From Clostridia bacterium (GTDB lineage: Bacteria > Bacillota > DAOUPZ01), in the NCBI GenBank assembly GCA_030625885.1, contig DAOUPZ010000002.1:62001-126000 (forward strand): 64,000 nucleotides of DNA, in the 5' to 3' direction. Below are positions 20,736 to 31,841 of this stretch, one piece after another. Both the position numbers and the translations under genes were made by a program. The number at the start of each line of letters is the position of its first letter. Within the stretch, counting starts at the first letter, position 1. Below the pieces are notes generated by a model that had not been told where the DNA came from, did no database searches, and was given only the letters and a program-made list of their open reading frames with translations.

Positions 20736-21673
20736 GTAAATTAGCTTTTTTATTCCCCGGTCAGGGCTCGCAATATGTGGGCATGGGCAAGGAAATGGCA
20801 GCCCATTTTTCCGAGGCAAGGGCGATTTTTGACCAGGCTGATGATTGCCTGAATATGAATTTGAGCGAACTGTGTTTTGAAGGACCTAAGGATGTATTGC
20901 TGCAAACCGTCAACACACAACCTGCCATTTTAACGACCAGCATGGCATGTTATCGAGTCCTTGCATCTGCAGGGATTTATCCTGATCAGGTTGCAGGGCA
21001 TAGTTTAGGAGAACATAGTGCATTGGTTGCAGCAGGAGGTATTGATTTTTCAGATGCTGTTAAATTAGTGCAAAAAAGAGGACAGTGGATGCAGGAGGCT
21101 GCCGGAGAAAGAAACGGCGGGATGGCTGCTATTTTGGGATTGTCAGCGCATGATGTAGTCGAAGTGTGCAAACAAGCTGAGTCGTGTGGTGTTGTACAGC
21201 CTGCTAATTTCAATTGTCCGGGGCAGGTGGTTATTTCCGGAGAACAAAAATCACTGGAAAAAGCAATGGAAATAGCTAAAGATAGGGGAGCTAAGCGAGT
21301 GATTTCTCTGGCTGTAAGCGGACCGTTTCATTCAACACTTATAGAAACAGCAGGCGAAAAACTCAGAAGTGCAATAGAAGGTATTTCCTTAAATGTGCCG
21401 AATATTCCATTAGTTGCTAATGTGACATCAGACTATATAAAAGATTTGACAGATTTAAAGACGTGTATTGTTAAACAAGTGAGCGCGCCAGTACGATGGG
21501 AAGAATCGATTAAAAGGATGATTGACGAGGGTGTTACTACTTTTGTAGAAGTGGGGCCGGGGAAAGTTTTGTGTGGATTGGGGCGGAAAATTAATAAAAA
21601 TGTAAAGTTCTTAAATGTTGAGGATTCTGTTTCTTGTGAAAAGACACTTGATTATTTGAAAGGGGTTTTGTAA
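20732..21673 (+). CDS. fabD: Malonyl-CoA:ACP transacylase
   Basis: LFPGQGSQYVGMG; GHSLGEHSAL. Confidence 0.95.
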   Translation: MSKLAFLFPGQGSQYVGMGKEMAAHFSEARAIFDQADDCLNMNLSELCFEGPKDVLLQTVNTQPAILTTSMACYRVLASAGIYPDQVAGHSLGEHSALVAAGGIDFSDAVKLVQKRGQWMQEAAGERNGGMAAILGLSAHDVVEVCKQAESCGVVQPANFNCPGQVVISGEQKSLEKAMEIAKDRGAKRVISLAVSGPFHSTLIETAGEKLRSAIEGISLNVPNIPLVANVTSDYIKDLTDLKTCIVKQVSAPVRWEESIKRMIDEGVTTFVEVGPGKVLCGLGRKINKNVKFLNVEDSVSCEKTLDYLKGVL

Positions 21674-21674
21674 A

Positions 21675-22427
21675 ATGAACCTAGCGGATAAAGTGGCTCT
21701 GGTTACAGGTGCTTCTCGGGGAATTGGGCGTGCAATCGCAGAAACGTTGGGAAATGCCGGTGTGAAGGTTGCTATTAATTATTATGGTGAAGGTGAAGCA
21801 GGGAATGCTGAGGAAGTTGTAAAAGCCATCCAGAGCGCTGGATCAGATGCTATTGCATTTGAGGCTAACGTAGCGGATATGCAGGAAGTTGAGGAAATGG
21901 TAGGGGCAGTAATATCAACATACGGCCATATTGATATTTTGGTTAACAACGCAGGTATCACCCGAGATGCATTGCTTATGAGAATGAAAGAAGCAGATTG
22001 GCGAGCGGTGATTGACATAAACTTAACAGGTGTGTATTATTGTACAAAAGCCATTATTCGTTCTATGATGAAGCAAAGACAGGGGAAGATTATCAATATT
22101 ACTTCTGTGGTTGGCCAGATGGGGAATCCCGGGCAAGCTAATTATGCTGCTGCTAAGGCGGGTGTTATTGGCTTTACTAAAACCATGGCTAAAGAATTGG
22201 CTTCGCGAAATATTTGTGTCAACGGGATCGCGCCTGGTTTTATTGAAACGGCAATGACAGATGTTTTGCCTGAGAAGGCTAAAAATGAATTGATAAAATC
22301 AATTCCGTTAGGTAAATTGGGTCAGACACAGGATATTGCTAATGTGGTAAAATTCCTAGCCTCATCTGAATCTGATTATATCACGGGTCAAATTATAAAT
22401 GTTGATGGTGGTATGGTGATGGGGTAA
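21675..22427 (+). CDS. fabG: 3-oxoacyl-ACP reductase
   Basis: VTGASRGIGRAIA; NYAAAKAGVIGFTK. Confidence 0.95.
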   Translation: MNLADKVALVTGASRGIGRAIAETLGNAGVKVAINYYGEGEAGNAEEVVKAIQSAGSDAIAFEANVADMQEVEEMVGAVISTYGHIDILVNNAGITRDALLMRMKEADWRAVIDINLTGVYYCTKAIIRSMMKQRQGKIINITSVVGQMGNPGQANYAAAKAGVIGFTKTMAKELASRNICVNGIAPGFIETAMTDVLPEKAKNELIKSIPLGKLGQTQDIANVVKFLASSESDYITGQIINVDGGMVMG

Positions 22428-22436
22428 GGAATTGAA

Positions 22437-22690
22437 GATTTAAAATTTAAAATTAAGGGATAAAAGATTATGTTGTTAAAAATAAGTTGAAGGATTTTCA
22501 AAATGGTAAGTTTAAGGAATAATTGTTTTTTGAATAAGTAAATTTGTTTATTAAATTTTATCTATAAATGTTATGTATTTGATTTTTTTAGAGTAATATA
22601 TTAGCATTACTTTGTAAAAACTTTGTAGTAATAAATCAATCTTAAATTTTACATTATAATTATTAATTGTGTTAGCAATTAATAAGGTAA
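22437..22690. repeat. AT-rich heptad-like element (ATTTAAA type)
   Basis: Left ATTTAAA ATTTAAA ATTAAGG GATAAAAG; right arm weaker (TCTTAAA TTTTACA TTATAAT). Confidence 0.4.
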
Positions 22691-22703
22691 GGAGGTGAGA
22701 TGG

Positions 22704-22934
22704 GTGGCTGTTTTAGATAAAGTGAAAGCTATTACGGTAGAACAGTTAGGCGTTGATGAAGCGGATGTTAATTTGGAAGCATCTTTCATTGATGATTTAA
22801 ACGCTGATTCTTTAGATATTGTAGAATTAATTATGGCGATTGAAGAGGAGTTTGATATTCAAGTTCCTGATGAAGATGTAGAAGGTTTGAAAACGGTTGG
22901 AGATGTTGTAGACTATATTAATGAAAATGCTTAA
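22704..22934 (+). CDS. acpP: Acyl carrier protein
   Basis: [21 protein letters not shown] phosphopantetheine site. Confidence 0.96.
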   Translation: MAVLDKVKAITVEQLGVDEADVNLEASFIDDLNADSLDIVELIMAIEEEFDIQVPDEDVEGLKTVGDVVDYINENA

Positions 22935-22942
22935 TGATATGA

Positions 22943-22967
22943 GTCCCGCCTTTGGGCGGGATTTTTT
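22943..22967 (+). terminator. Rho-independent terminator
   Basis: GTCCCGCCTTTGGGCGGGATTTTTT. Confidence 0.88.
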
Positions 22968-23073
22968 CCAAGAATATTATTTTTCTGTTTTTTTCTTGTT
23001 CTTTCTTCTTGGCATCTAAAAATACTTTAGGAACCAAGAAAAGAGAGCTAGAATCATTTTGGAGGTGGAATTT

Positions 23074-24312
23074 TTGAATAATAGAGTAGTTGTAACAGGG
23101 ATAGGGCCGATCACACCCATTGGTATAGGGAAGGACGCTTTTTGGAATGGATTGGAAAACGGTATTTCAGGTGTGGATCATTTTACATTAATTGATGCCG
23201 CGGAAATGGCCTCTAAGGTTGGCGCAGAAGTTAAGGATTTTGATCCCAGTCAGTTTATAGGGAAAAAAGAAGCGCGTAGAATGGATCGATTTGCTCAATT
23301 TGCTGTTGCTGGTGCCAAATTGGCTGTAGCCGATGCTGATCTTGTGATTGATGAACAAAATGGTGAGCGAGTTGGTGTAATAATTGGATCAGGTATTGGC
23401 GGTTTAAAAACATTAGAAGATCAGGTGGAAGTTTTTCTGAAAAAGGGTGCAGGGCGTATTAGTCCTTTCTTTGTTCCTATGATGATAGGTAATATGGGTT
23501 CTGGTCAAGTTTCGATCGCCCTGGGAGCGAAAGGCCCTAATACGACTGTGGTAACAGCGTGTGCTTCAGCAACACATGCCATAGGAGATTCTTTTAAAAT
23601 CCTACAGCGCGGTGATGCGGATGTCATGATTGCGGGAGGCGCGGAAGCATCTATAACAAATATGGCTGTGGCAGGTTTTTGTGCTATGAAAGCACTTTCT
23701 ACTCATAACGATGAGCCACAGAAAGCCAGTCGTCCATTTGACAAAAACCGTGATGGTTTTGTGATTGGTGAAGGCGCTGGTATATTAGTGTTAGAAACAT
23801 TGGCGTATGCTCAGGCGAGAGGCGCTAAGATTTACGGGGAAGTCATTGGTTATGGGGCGACTGGTGATGCGCATCATATTACAGCACCTGCACCAGATGG
23901 TGAAGGTGCTGCGCGATCTATGCGAAAGGCGATTGCTGATGCAGGAATTATGCCGGAGGAAGTGGATTACATTAATGCGCATGGAACGTCAACGTCATTA
24001 AATGATAAATATGAAACAATGGCAATAAAAACTGTTTTTGGGGAAGCGGCCTATAACTTACCTGTCAGTTCTACAAAATCAATGACGGGACATCTATTAG
24101 GCGCTGCAGGTGGAATAGAAGCCATTGCTTGTATGTTAGCGATGGAAAATGATATGATACCACCGACTATTAATTATGAAACGCCAGATCCTGATTGTGA
24201 TTTGGATTATGTGCCGAATGAGGCACGTCCAGCAAAAATCAATGTAGCATTAAGCAATTCCTTAGGGTTTGGCGGTCATAATGCAAGTATTATTGTAAGA
24301 AAATATAAATAA
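23074..24312 (+). CDS. fabF: 3-oxoacyl-ACP synthase II
   Basis: [34 protein letters not shown]. Confidence 0.95.
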   Translation: MNNRVVVTGIGPITPIGIGKDAFWNGLENGISGVDHFTLIDAAEMASKVGAEVKDFDPSQFIGKKEARRMDRFAQFAVAGAKLAVADADLVIDEQNGERVGVIIGSGIGGLKTLEDQVEVFLKKGAGRISPFFVPMMIGNMGSGQVSIALGAKGPNTTVVTACASATHAIGDSFKILQRGDADVMIAGGAEASITNMAVAGFCAMKALSTHNDEPQKASRPFDKNRDGFVIGEGAGILVLETLAYAQARGAKIYGEVIGYGATGDAHHITAPAPDGEGAARSMRKAIADAGIMPEEVDYINAHGTSTSLNDKYETMAIKTVFGEAAYNLPVSSTKSMTGHLLGAAGGIEAIACMLAMENDMIPPTINYETPDPDCDLDYVPNEARPAKINVALSNSLGFGGHNASIIVRKYK

Positions 24313-24347
24313 ATGTCCTGCTACTATAAAAAAAAGCTGGTGTAATT

Positions 24348-25079
24348 ATGAAATTAGATAAATTGATCCTTAAAATTCAACCTTTAGAAGGTGCGATTGG
24401 TTATACGTTTAAAGATAAAAAAATGCTATTAACGGCATTGACGCATACTTCATATATTAATGAAAATCGGCACAGCAATTTTGAACATAATGAACGTTTG
24501 GAATTTCTGGGGGATGCTATATTAGATGTTATTGTTAGTGAATATTTATTTAAAGCGTTTCCTGAATTACCGGAAGGTGATTTAACCAAACTTCGTGCGG
24601 CTGTGGTATGTGAGCCTGTTTTAGCGCGAATTTCCAAGACGATGAATATTGGACAGTACTTGTTATTAGGAAAAGGTGAAGCCCTAACAGGGGGGCGAAA
24701 TCGGATTTCTTTGCTAGAAAATACTTTTGAGGCTTTGACTGGGGCTATTTATTTAGACGGGGGACTGGAAAAAGCATCTGCTTTTGTTATGCAGTTTATG
24801 AAAAAAGAGATTTGTAATGTAAGACAAGGAAAGTATTTTCGAGATTATAAAACAGCCCTTCAGGAAGAAGTCCAAAAAAAGGGGACGGGTAATTGCCGAA
24901 AAAAAGATCCTATCGATATACACTATGACATCATAGATGCAGAGGGGCCGGATCATGACAAAGTATTTGTTGTTTCTGTCACTGTAAATGATGAAATATG
25001 GGGCAGGGGTCGTGGCAAAAGCAAAAAGGAAGCGGAGCAGCAAGCAGCACGGGTTGCCCTTGAAGGGATAAAAAAATAA
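24348..25079 (+). CDS. rnc: Ribonuclease III
   Basis: NERLEFLGDAILD; C-terminal dsRBD. Confidence 0.95.
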   Translation: MKLDKLILKIQPLEGAIGYTFKDKKMLLTALTHTSYINENRHSNFEHNERLEFLGDAILDVIVSEYLFKAFPELPEGDLTKLRAAVVCEPVLARISKTMNIGQYLLLGKGEALTGGRNRISLLENTFEALTGAIYLDGGLEKASAFVMQFMKKEICNVRQGKYFRDYKTALQEEVQKKGTGNCRKKDPIDIHYDIIDAEGPDHDKVFVVSVTVNDEIWGRGRGKSKKEAEQQAARVALEGIKK

Positions 25080-25080
25080 A

Positions 25081-26148
25081 GTGGAAAGAAAAAAAATTAT
25101 CCCCATCTTTGTAAGTCATCAAGGCTGTCCTCATACGTGTGTGTTTTGTAATCAGGTTAAGATTACTGGTAAAGGTTCTACCGTCTCAGGTGAAATGGTG
25201 TACGAAATTATTCATGTTGCTTTAAGTCATATGAAGGGAAAAGGGTATAAAACGATAGAGGTTGCTTTTTATGGCGGGAGTTTTACAGCATTACCTTTAG
25301 CGGAGCAGGCCGAATTGTTACAACCTGTTACTGAAGCGCTTCAGGCGGGTAAAATTAGCAGCATTCGCTTGTCTACGCGGCCCGATGCGATTAATGAAAC
25401 TATATGTTGCTTTCTTAAAGGAAAAGGGGTTAAAACGGTTGAGTTGGGTGTACAATCCATGGATGATGATGTGTTGCAGCTTTCAGAAAGAGGCCATACC
25501 AGACAGCATACCTTTCATGCTGTTCGTTTATTAAAAGCACATGGATTTGAATTGGGGCTTCAAGTGATGCCCGGACTGCCAGGTGCATCTTTTCAATCGG
25601 ATTGGCTGACAGGGAAAGAGATTATTGCTATGGATCCTGATATGGTAAGGATTTATCCCACATTAGTGTTGCGAGATACTAAATTAGAAACGATGTACCA
25701 AAATGGGAACTATAAGCCCCTCAACTTGCAAGAAGCCATTGATATTTGCAAAAAACTTGTTATTTTGATGGGAGAAGCGCATATTCCTGTTATTCGACTG
25801 GGCCTGCAAGCTTCAGAACAGATTGGTTTACAGGGCGATGTCATTGCTGGGCCTTTTCATCCTGCTTTTAGGCAGCTTGTGGAAAGTGATATTTATCGAG
25901 ATGATCTGAATGCATTACTGGAAAATGTCTCGCATGAAGCAATCGAACAGGTGGTTTTTAAGGTTCCAATGCGTGAACTTTCTACAGCTCTAGGGCAGAA
26001 AAAAAGTAATGTGGATTATTTGAAAGCACAGTATAGCATTAAGGATGTCAAAATAATGGGGGACCATGATTTGTGTCCTCACACTGTTGTATTACAGCAA
26101 GTTAATGGAATAGAGTTCAATGTAGAAAAGAAACTTCCTTTGTATTAA
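25081..26148 (+). CDS. Radical SAM protein (Elp3-like), GTG start
   Basis: GCPHTCVFCNQ CxxxCxxC motif; FYGGSFTAL. Confidence 0.88.
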   Translation: MERKKIIPIFVSHQGCPHTCVFCNQVKITGKGSTVSGEMVYEIIHVALSHMKGKGYKTIEVAFYGGSFTALPLAEQAELLQPVTEALQAGKISSIRLSTRPDAINETICCFLKGKGVKTVELGVQSMDDDVLQLSERGHTRQHTFHAVRLLKAHGFELGLQVMPGLPGASFQSDWLTGKEIIAMDPDMVRIYPTLVLRDTKLETMYQNGNYKPLNLQEAIDICKKLVILMGEAHIPVIRLGLQASEQIGLQGDVIAGPFHPAFRQLVESDIYRDDLNALLENVSHEAIEQVVFKVPMRELSTALGQKKSNVDYLKAQYSIKDVKIMGDHDLCPHTVVLQQVNGIEFNVEKKLPLY

Positions 26149-26258
26149 GGGAGTTTTTATTTTTCAAAATGGTAATCTTTCTAATCTATGCGAATATACT
26201 ATACAAAACAAATCTAACCTACAATATTTGAACAGAAAATAAGGAGGTCGTTATTAAA

Positions 26259-26519
26259 ATGGAGATGCTCAAAGTATCAGCGTCATCAAAACCAAAAGCG
26301 GTTGCAGGTGCATTAGCTGCTGTTTTACGGGAAGAAGGACGAGCGGAAATTCAAGCTGTTGGAGCTGGAGCAGTTAATCAGGCGATTAAAGCTATTGCGA
26401 TTGCGCGGGGGTTTGTTGCACCTAATGGAATTGATTTAGTGGTTATTCCTGCGTTTTCTGAAATATCTATTGAAGGGGAAGAGCGTACCGCGATCAAGTT
26501 TATTGTTGAACCTAGATGA
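26259..26519 (+). CDS. spoVS: Stage V sporulation protein S
   Basis: MEMLKVSASSKPKAVAGALAAVLREEGRAEIQAVGAGAVNQAIKAIAIARGFV. Confidence 0.96.
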   Translation: MEMLKVSASSKPKAVAGALAAVLREEGRAEIQAVGAGAVNQAIKAIAIARGFVAPNGIDLVVIPAFSEISIEGEERTAIKFIVEPR

Positions 26520-26554
26520 TTGGGTAAATGTGAATATATATTTTTTGTAAGAAT

Positions 26555-26592
26555 GGCCTTGTGTATACAGATGTATATGCAAGGTCTTTTTT
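26555..26592 (+). terminator. Rho-independent terminator after spoVS
   Basis: GGCCTTGTGTATAC-AGA-TGTATATGCAAGGTCTTTTTT. Confidence 0.8.
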
Positions 26593-26600
26593 GAGTGGAA

Positions 26601-26835
26601 GGTTGTGCACGGACATGATTATGCTTCTAGCCACCTTCTAAGCTAAAGAAGTTTGTACAATATAGAAAGATATTACTCATGAAGCGGAGTAGTTGATATT
26701 TGATAATGAGGAGACCACCGACGCGATAAGCTGTCTTCCAGCATAATCATGTCTTGCATGTACACCTGGGGATATGACACGAAGTATGAGGTTGTGCACA
26801 GACATGAGTATGCGTCTAGACACTTTTTAAGCTTA
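26601..26835. repeat. Repeat cluster / candidate structured RNA between spoVS and smc
   Basis: Motif near TGTGCACGGACATGATTATGCT at about 26604 (+), 26739-26762 (inverted) and 26792 (+); 14-bp perfect stem GACATGATTATGCT/AGCATAATCATGTC. Confidence 0.5.
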
Positions 26836-26906
26836 TAGCAGGAAAAATGATTAATATACAGAATATCTTATAGTTATGATGGAATATAGTGCAGGAGGAT
26901 ATCAGG

Positions 26907-29900
26907 TTGTATTTAAAAAAATTAGAAATTAACGGATTTAAATCGTTTGCACATAAAACAGAATTATACTTTAAACCAGGCATGACCGCTATTGTTGGGC
27001 CAAACGGCAGTGGTAAAAGCAACATTTTGGATGCGATTTATTGGGTGTTAGGGGAGCAAAGTGCTAAAATGTTGCGGGGCAGTTCCATGCAGGATGTGAT
27101 ATTTGCGGGAAATAGTAAGCGAAAGGGTTCCGGAAGAGCAGAAGTTTCCTTGATCTTGGATAATACGGATGGGTATTTTCCTTTGGATTTTAGTGAAGTG
27201 AAATTGACTCGTAGGGTACTTAGGTCTGGGGAAAGTGAATATTTCATGAATAAAACACCTTGTCGGCTTAAAGATATACATGAGATTTTGGCTGACAAGG
27301 GGATTGGGAAAGAAGCGTATACCCTCATTGGTCAGGGTAAAATTGAAGAGGTTCTCAATGCCAAACCGGAGATTAGAAGAAAAATTATTGAAGAAGCAGC
27401 CGGTGTTACAAAGTATAAGTGGAAGAAAAAAGAGACTGAAAAAAAATTATCGGAAACTCAAGGGCATTTATATCGTGTTAATGATTTGCATCAGGAAGTC
27501 AGTACTCAACTTGAACCGTTAGAAGAACAGGCAGAAAAAGCATGTGCTTTTAAAGAATTAGAAAGAGAGAGAGAAACATTAGAGATCTATTTTTTGATGC
27601 GGGAAATGATAAAAACAAATCAACATCTTCAAGAGGCACAATCATCTTACGAGGGGTTAAATAAGCAGTATGAGGAATATAAACATAAAATTGCGGCTCA
27701 TGAACAAGAAAACGACGTATTAAAGGGAAAAATTGCAGAAATAGGTCAAGAGATTGAGCAGTTACGGGAGGCTTTAGATCAAGACAAAGAAATAATTGAA
27801 CAACTTGAGCGAAGCCAGGCTATAGATTATGAAACAGAAAAGCACGTATCTGCCAATACGTTGCGTATTGAAGAAGAGATGACAGGTTTAAAAGAAAAAC
27901 AGGCTGAAACGATTAAGCAGTTAGAAGCAGAACAGCAGGAGCGGAATAATTTATGTTCAAAAATTGAAGTAGAAAAGCAAAATCTAGCTGCGATGGAAGC
28001 ACAGTACCAGTGTTTGGAAGAAGAACTGGTGCAAAAACAAGGAACAATCAATGAAAGGAAAGAAAAATTCTTTACTTTTTTGAATCAATTAGCGGATTGC
28101 CGTAATAAGCTTTATCGAACGGATGAAAAACAAGAAATGATCGTACATAAACAAGAACGATTACTGAAGGAAAAGCGGGAAAAGATGGTTCAAACTCAAG
28201 ACATAGAAGAAAAATTAAATAATGCAAAGGATGATCAAACTACTTTACAAGAAAAGCAGTTTGGTTTACAAGAAATGATTAAGAATCTTCATATAAAACG
28301 TCAAGAACTGGAGAAGACTATAAAAAGTATACAATCAGAAGCAGAAGATATTCGAGAAAAAGAGCGAATGGTTCAATCTCAGCTTAAAGTGACAGGTCAG
28401 ATGCAAGATAATTATGAAGGATATTATGCAGGGGTAAAAGGTGTGTTAAGATCAGCTAAACAACAACGATTGCAAGGGATTTGTGGTTCAGTTGCTGAAA
28501 TTATACAAGTGCCGAAAACATATGAGAAATCAATTGAGGTTGCTTTAGGTGGTGCACTGCAAAATATTGTTACGTTATCCCAACGTTATGTGGAGCCTGC
28601 GATACAGTATTTAAAGCAAAGTCATTTAGGGCGTGCAACCTTTCTGCCGCTTGATGTCGTGAAGGCAAGCACGTTGACTGATTATGAGAAAAATATCATT
28701 AAAAAGGAAAAAGCGATTGGAGTAGGACTTGATTTAGTGAATTATGAGGAAACATTTGCAAACGTGGCTGCTTTTTTATTAGGTCGTATTATTGTTGCTC
28801 AGGATTTTGCTCATGCTCAAAAATTAGCAAAAGCGTTATCTTATCGTCTAAAAGTGGTTACCCTGGAAGGAGAAGTTATTAACCCTGGAGGGGCAATGAC
28901 AGGCGGGAGTTTGGGTAAGAAAACATCAAGTTTAATTGGAAGAAAGCGAGTGCTAAAAGAATTACAAGAAAAAGAGGCAACGTTAAGGGGGATGCGCTTA
29001 CAAAAGGAAAGAGAAGGACAAGCGTACCTTGATAAACGGGTTGAATTAGAGCAAAGCGCAGCATCAGCTCAGAATGAAAGCCATCAAAAAGATATGGAAC
29101 GTATTGCTTTAGAAAAAGATATTACTCAATGGCAAGAGGCGTGGAATCAAGCCATTTCTGATTCACGGTCGATAGAAGTAGAAGAAGCAGCTGTGGCTGA
29201 TGAAATAATTAAAATTGAAAAGGAAAAACAGATATTCCAATTAGATTTGGGGAATCTTGAAAACGAAGAAGAAACACGTCAATCAGAAGTGCTTTCGTTA
29301 GAAGAACGGCTTAAACAAGAACAAGATCATTTAAAAGAGATCATGTTATTGATGACAAAGAAGAAAATGGATGTGGCAGCATGGCAGGAAAAAGGATTGA
29401 CTCAGGAAAAGACGCATATTTCGCTTAAGGGGCTTTCAAGAGATATTCAGCAACAAATACAGAACAAGGCGGAAGAAAAAAGGATTCTTCTAAAAAAACA
29501 GGAAGATTTACAGAATCGGGTATGCGACAGAAAAAAACAAATAGATAGGTGCAGTGAACGAAAAAAAGAAAAAGAGGATCATTTAGGGGAATGTCGGTTG
29601 GAGCTGAAAAATGATACAGATCATTTAGCTCAACAGGAGGAAAGGCTTTCTCAGTATCATCAAGACACGTCTCATATTCAGGAAAATTTGTATTCAGGAC
29701 AGCGTAAAGTTGACCGTCTTCAAATGCAATGGGAAATATTAGTGGGAAGATGTCAGAAAGAATTTGAACTGGAAGCTGAAGAAGCTATAAGGCGTTTCGA
29801 AAAGCAAAACACACCACCGGGTGGGTTAAAGCGCCTTAAGGAAATAAAAAGTGAAATTCGTAAGTTGGGGACAGTTAATTTGGCTGCGATATCTCTTTTT

Positions 29901-30461
29901 GAAGAAATGAAGCAGCGGGAAGCATTTTTACGGGAACAATATGATGATCTCATGGAATCTCAAAAAACATTACAACGTATTATTGATGAAATGGATCAAG
30001 TGGTTAAAAAACGCTTTTTTGACACCTTTTTAGAAGTAAATGCTGCTTTTGAGGATATTTTTGCTTTGCTCTTTAAAGGGGGGAAGGCACAATTGGTTTT
30101 GACTGAGCCGGAGCAATTATTGGAAACCGGTATCGAAATCATAGCGCAACCGAAAGGGAAGAAATTGCAGTCTATTTCTCTTCTTTCTGGAGGCGAAAAA
30201 GCAATGACTGCTTTAGCATTCTTATTTGCGCTCTTGCATGTTAAGCCCAGTCCTTTTTGTATATTAGATGAGGTAGAAGCGGCTTTGGATGAAGCGAATG
30301 TTGATCGGCTGGGACAATATCTCGAAAGCTTGTCTCAATCGACGCAAGTGATTGTGATTACCCACCGTAAAGAAACCATGGAAAAGGCGCAGGTGCTTTA
30401 TGGGGTGACGATGCAAGAGGTTGGGGTGTCGAAACTCGTTTCAATGAAATTGACGTCGTAG
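26907..30461 (+). CDS. smc: Chromosome segregation protein SMC
   Basis: [49 protein letters not shown] start at 26907 after AGGAGG. Confidence 0.96.
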   Translation: MYLKKLEINGFKSFAHKTELYFKPGMTAIVGPNGSGKSNILDAIYWVLGEQSAKMLRGSSMQDVIFAGNSKRKGSGRAEVSLILDNTDGYFPLDFSEVKLTRRVLRSGESEYFMNKTPCRLKDIHEILADKGIGKEAYTLIGQGKIEEVLNAKPEIRRKIIEEAAGVTKYKWKKKETEKKLSETQGHLYRVNDLHQEVSTQLEPLEEQAEKACAFKELERERETLEIYFLMREMIKTNQHLQEAQSSYEGLNKQYEEYKHKIAAHEQENDVLKGKIAEIGQEIEQLREALDQDKEIIEQLERSQAIDYETEKHVSANTLRIEEEMTGLKEKQAETIKQLEAEQQERNNLCSKIEVEKQNLAAMEAQYQCLEEELVQKQGTINERKEKFFTFLNQLADCRNKLYRTDEKQEMIVHKQERLLKEKREKMVQTQDIEEKLNNAKDDQTTLQEKQFGLQEMIKNLHIKRQELEKTIKSIQSEAEDIREKERMVQSQLKVTGQMQDNYEGYYAGVKGVLRSAKQQRLQGICGSVAEIIQVPKTYEKSIEVALGGALQNIVTLSQRYVEPAIQYLKQSHLGRATFLPLDVVKASTLTDYEKNIIKKEKAIGVGLDLVNYEETFANVAAFLLGRIIVAQDFAHAQKLAKALSYRLKVVTLEGEVINPGGAMTGGSLGKKTSSLIGRKRVLKELQEKEATLRGMRLQKEREGQAYLDKRVELEQSAASAQNESHQKDMERIALEKDITQWQEAWNQAISDSRSIEVEEAAVADEIIKIEKEKQIFQLDLGNLENEEETRQSEVLSLEERLKQEQDHLKEIMLLMTKKKMDVAAWQEKGLTQEKTHISLKGLSRDIQQQIQNKAEEKRILLKKQEDLQNRVCDRKKQIDRCSERKKEKEDHLGECRLELKNDTDHLAQQEERLSQYHQDTSHIQENLYSGQRKVDRLQMQWEILVGRCQKEFELEAEEAIRRFEKQNTPPGGLKRLKEIKSEIRKLGTVNLAAISLFEEMKQREAFLREQYDDLMESQKTLQRIIDEMDQVVKKRFFDTFLEVNAAFEDIFALLFKGGKAQLVLTEPEQLLETGIEIIAQPKGKKLQSISLLSGGEKAMTALAFLFALLHVKPSPFCILDEVEAALDEANVDRLGQYLESLSQSTQVIVITHRKETMEKAQVLYGVTMQEVGVSKLVSMKLTS

Positions 30462-30462
30462 G

Positions 30463-30560
30463 ATAACGAGGAACGACCGCAGCCTATGGCTGCTGAACGA
30501 GTAACCAATAACGATTAAATTAGATTGCTATTATCTTTTTATCGTTCTTCGTTACTCGAA
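30463..30560. repeat. Heptad-like element, type F (AACGAGG), with CAGCCTATGGCTG hairpin insert
   Basis: TAACGAGGAACGACCG-CAGCCTATGGCTG-CTGAACGAGTAAC ... ATCGTTCTTCGTTACTCG; begins 2 nt after the smc stop. Confidence 0.65.
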
Positions 30561-30586
30561 TATATAACAATGGAGGTATAGGAAAA

Positions 30587-31504
30587 ATGGTCAAAGGATT
30601 ATTTAGTAAATTAAAGGATGGATTGAGTAAAACCCGTAAAGGATTTGTAGAGAAAGTTGAAAACTTGGTTAATTTTAGAACTCAGATTGATGAAGAACTT
30701 TATGAAGAGTTAGAAGAAATACTGATTGGTGCGGATGTGGGTGTAACTACCACAATGAATTTGTTGGAAAGAATACGAAAGCTGGTTCGTGAACGGAAAA
30801 TCAAAGATCCTAAAGAACTTACGGAGTTGTTGAAAGAAGAAATTGCAGCGATTTTAAAAGATGAATCGGATGATATTGTTTTGAACCAAGAACCGAAGGT
30901 AATCATGGTTGTGGGTGTTAATGGTGTGGGAAAAACAACGACGATTGGAAAATTGGCGCATCGATTTCAGGAAGAAGGAAAAAAAGTATTATTAGCGGCA
31001 GGCGATACATTTCGTGCTGCAGCCATTGACCAACTAGAAGTATGGGCTGGCCGTGCTAATGTTGAGATTATTAAGCATTCTGCCGGTGCGGATGCAGCGG
31101 CAGTTGCTTATGATGCAATTGTAGCGGCCAAATCTCGCGGCGCTGATGTGGTTTTAGTTGATACGGCAGGAAGATTACATACTAAGACTAACTTAATGAC
31201 CGAACTTTCCAAAGTAAAGCGTGTGATGGGGAAAGCAATGGAAGATGCACCTCATGAAGTTCTACTCGTATTGGATGCGACGACCGGACAAAATGCTTTA
31301 TCCCAAACAAAGATTTTTACAGAAGCAGTCGATATCACGGGTGTTGTACTTACAAAATTAGATGGGACAGCTAAAGGGGGTATAGTGATTGCCATTGCTT
31401 CTGAGATGGGGGTACCGATTAAGCTGATCGGGGTTGGTGAGAAAGCGGAAGATTTAAGAGATTTTGATCCGGAAGAGTTTGTAGAAGCGTTGTTTAGTAA
31501 GTAA
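30587..31504 (+). CDS. ftsY: Signal recognition particle receptor FtsY
   Basis: VGVNGVGKTTTIGKLA; DTAGRLHTK; TKLDGTAKGG. Confidence 0.96.
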   Translation: MVKGLFSKLKDGLSKTRKGFVEKVENLVNFRTQIDEELYEELEEILIGADVGVTTTMNLLERIRKLVRERKIKDPKELTELLKEEIAAILKDESDDIVLNQEPKVIMVVGVNGVGKTTTIGKLAHRFQEEGKKVLLAAGDTFRAAAIDQLEVWAGRANVEIIKHSAGADAAAVAYDAIVAAKSRGADVVLVDTAGRLHTKTNLMTELSKVKRVMGKAMEDAPHEVLLVLDATTGQNALSQTKIFTEAVDITGVVLTKLDGTAKGGIVIAIASEMGVPIKLIGVGEKAEDLRDFDPEEFVEALFSK

Positions 31505-31530
31505 AATTCAATATATTGAATTTTACTTAC
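31497..31530. repeat. 34-bp perfect palindrome overlapping the ftsY stop codon
   Basis: GTAAGTAAAATTCAATATATTGAATTTTACTTAC is identical to its reverse complement. Confidence 0.95.
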
Positions 31531-31740
31531 AGTGGGTAGCTGGTAGCACGCTCGCTTCGCTTGCTGTAGCAGGTAGGGTATGATTAGAACATTTACGGAT
31601 TTATAGGTAAGGTTGGTTATTGATTGATTGTTAGTAAAGGACTTTACTGAAAAAAGCAGGAAGTATCAAGCTAAAGCCTACCTGCTACCTGCTACAAGTG
31701 ACCGAAGGGAGCGTCCTACCCGCTAAGACTGACTAAGCAG
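31531..31740. repeat. Heptad-periodic element, type B (TAGCAGG)
   Basis: Left GTGGGTAGCTGGTAGCA-[CGCTCGCTTCGCTTGCTG]-TAGCAGGTAGGG; right CCTACCTGCTACCTGCTAC-[AAGTGACCGAAGGGAGCG]-TCCTACCC; right module nearly identical to the 17.0-kb copy. Confidence 0.75.
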
Positions 31741-31770
31741 CAGATAATTACCAGTGTCAATAAAAACAAC

Positions 31771-31799
31771 TTGACACGTGCACGATAATTGCATATAAT
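31771..31799 (+). promoter_or_regulatory. Consensus sigma-A promoter for ylxM-ffh
   Basis: TTGACA-17 nt-TATAAT. Confidence 0.88.
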
Positions 31800-31841
31800 A
31801 ATATCATTGTCAAGCTAAACTACTTAACAGGGCGTGAGCGC

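Noticed and set aside
26160-26258. Sigma-H promoter for spoVS
   Set aside because: A GAAT-like -10 can be picked out but no convincing AGGAWWW -35 at the right spacing.
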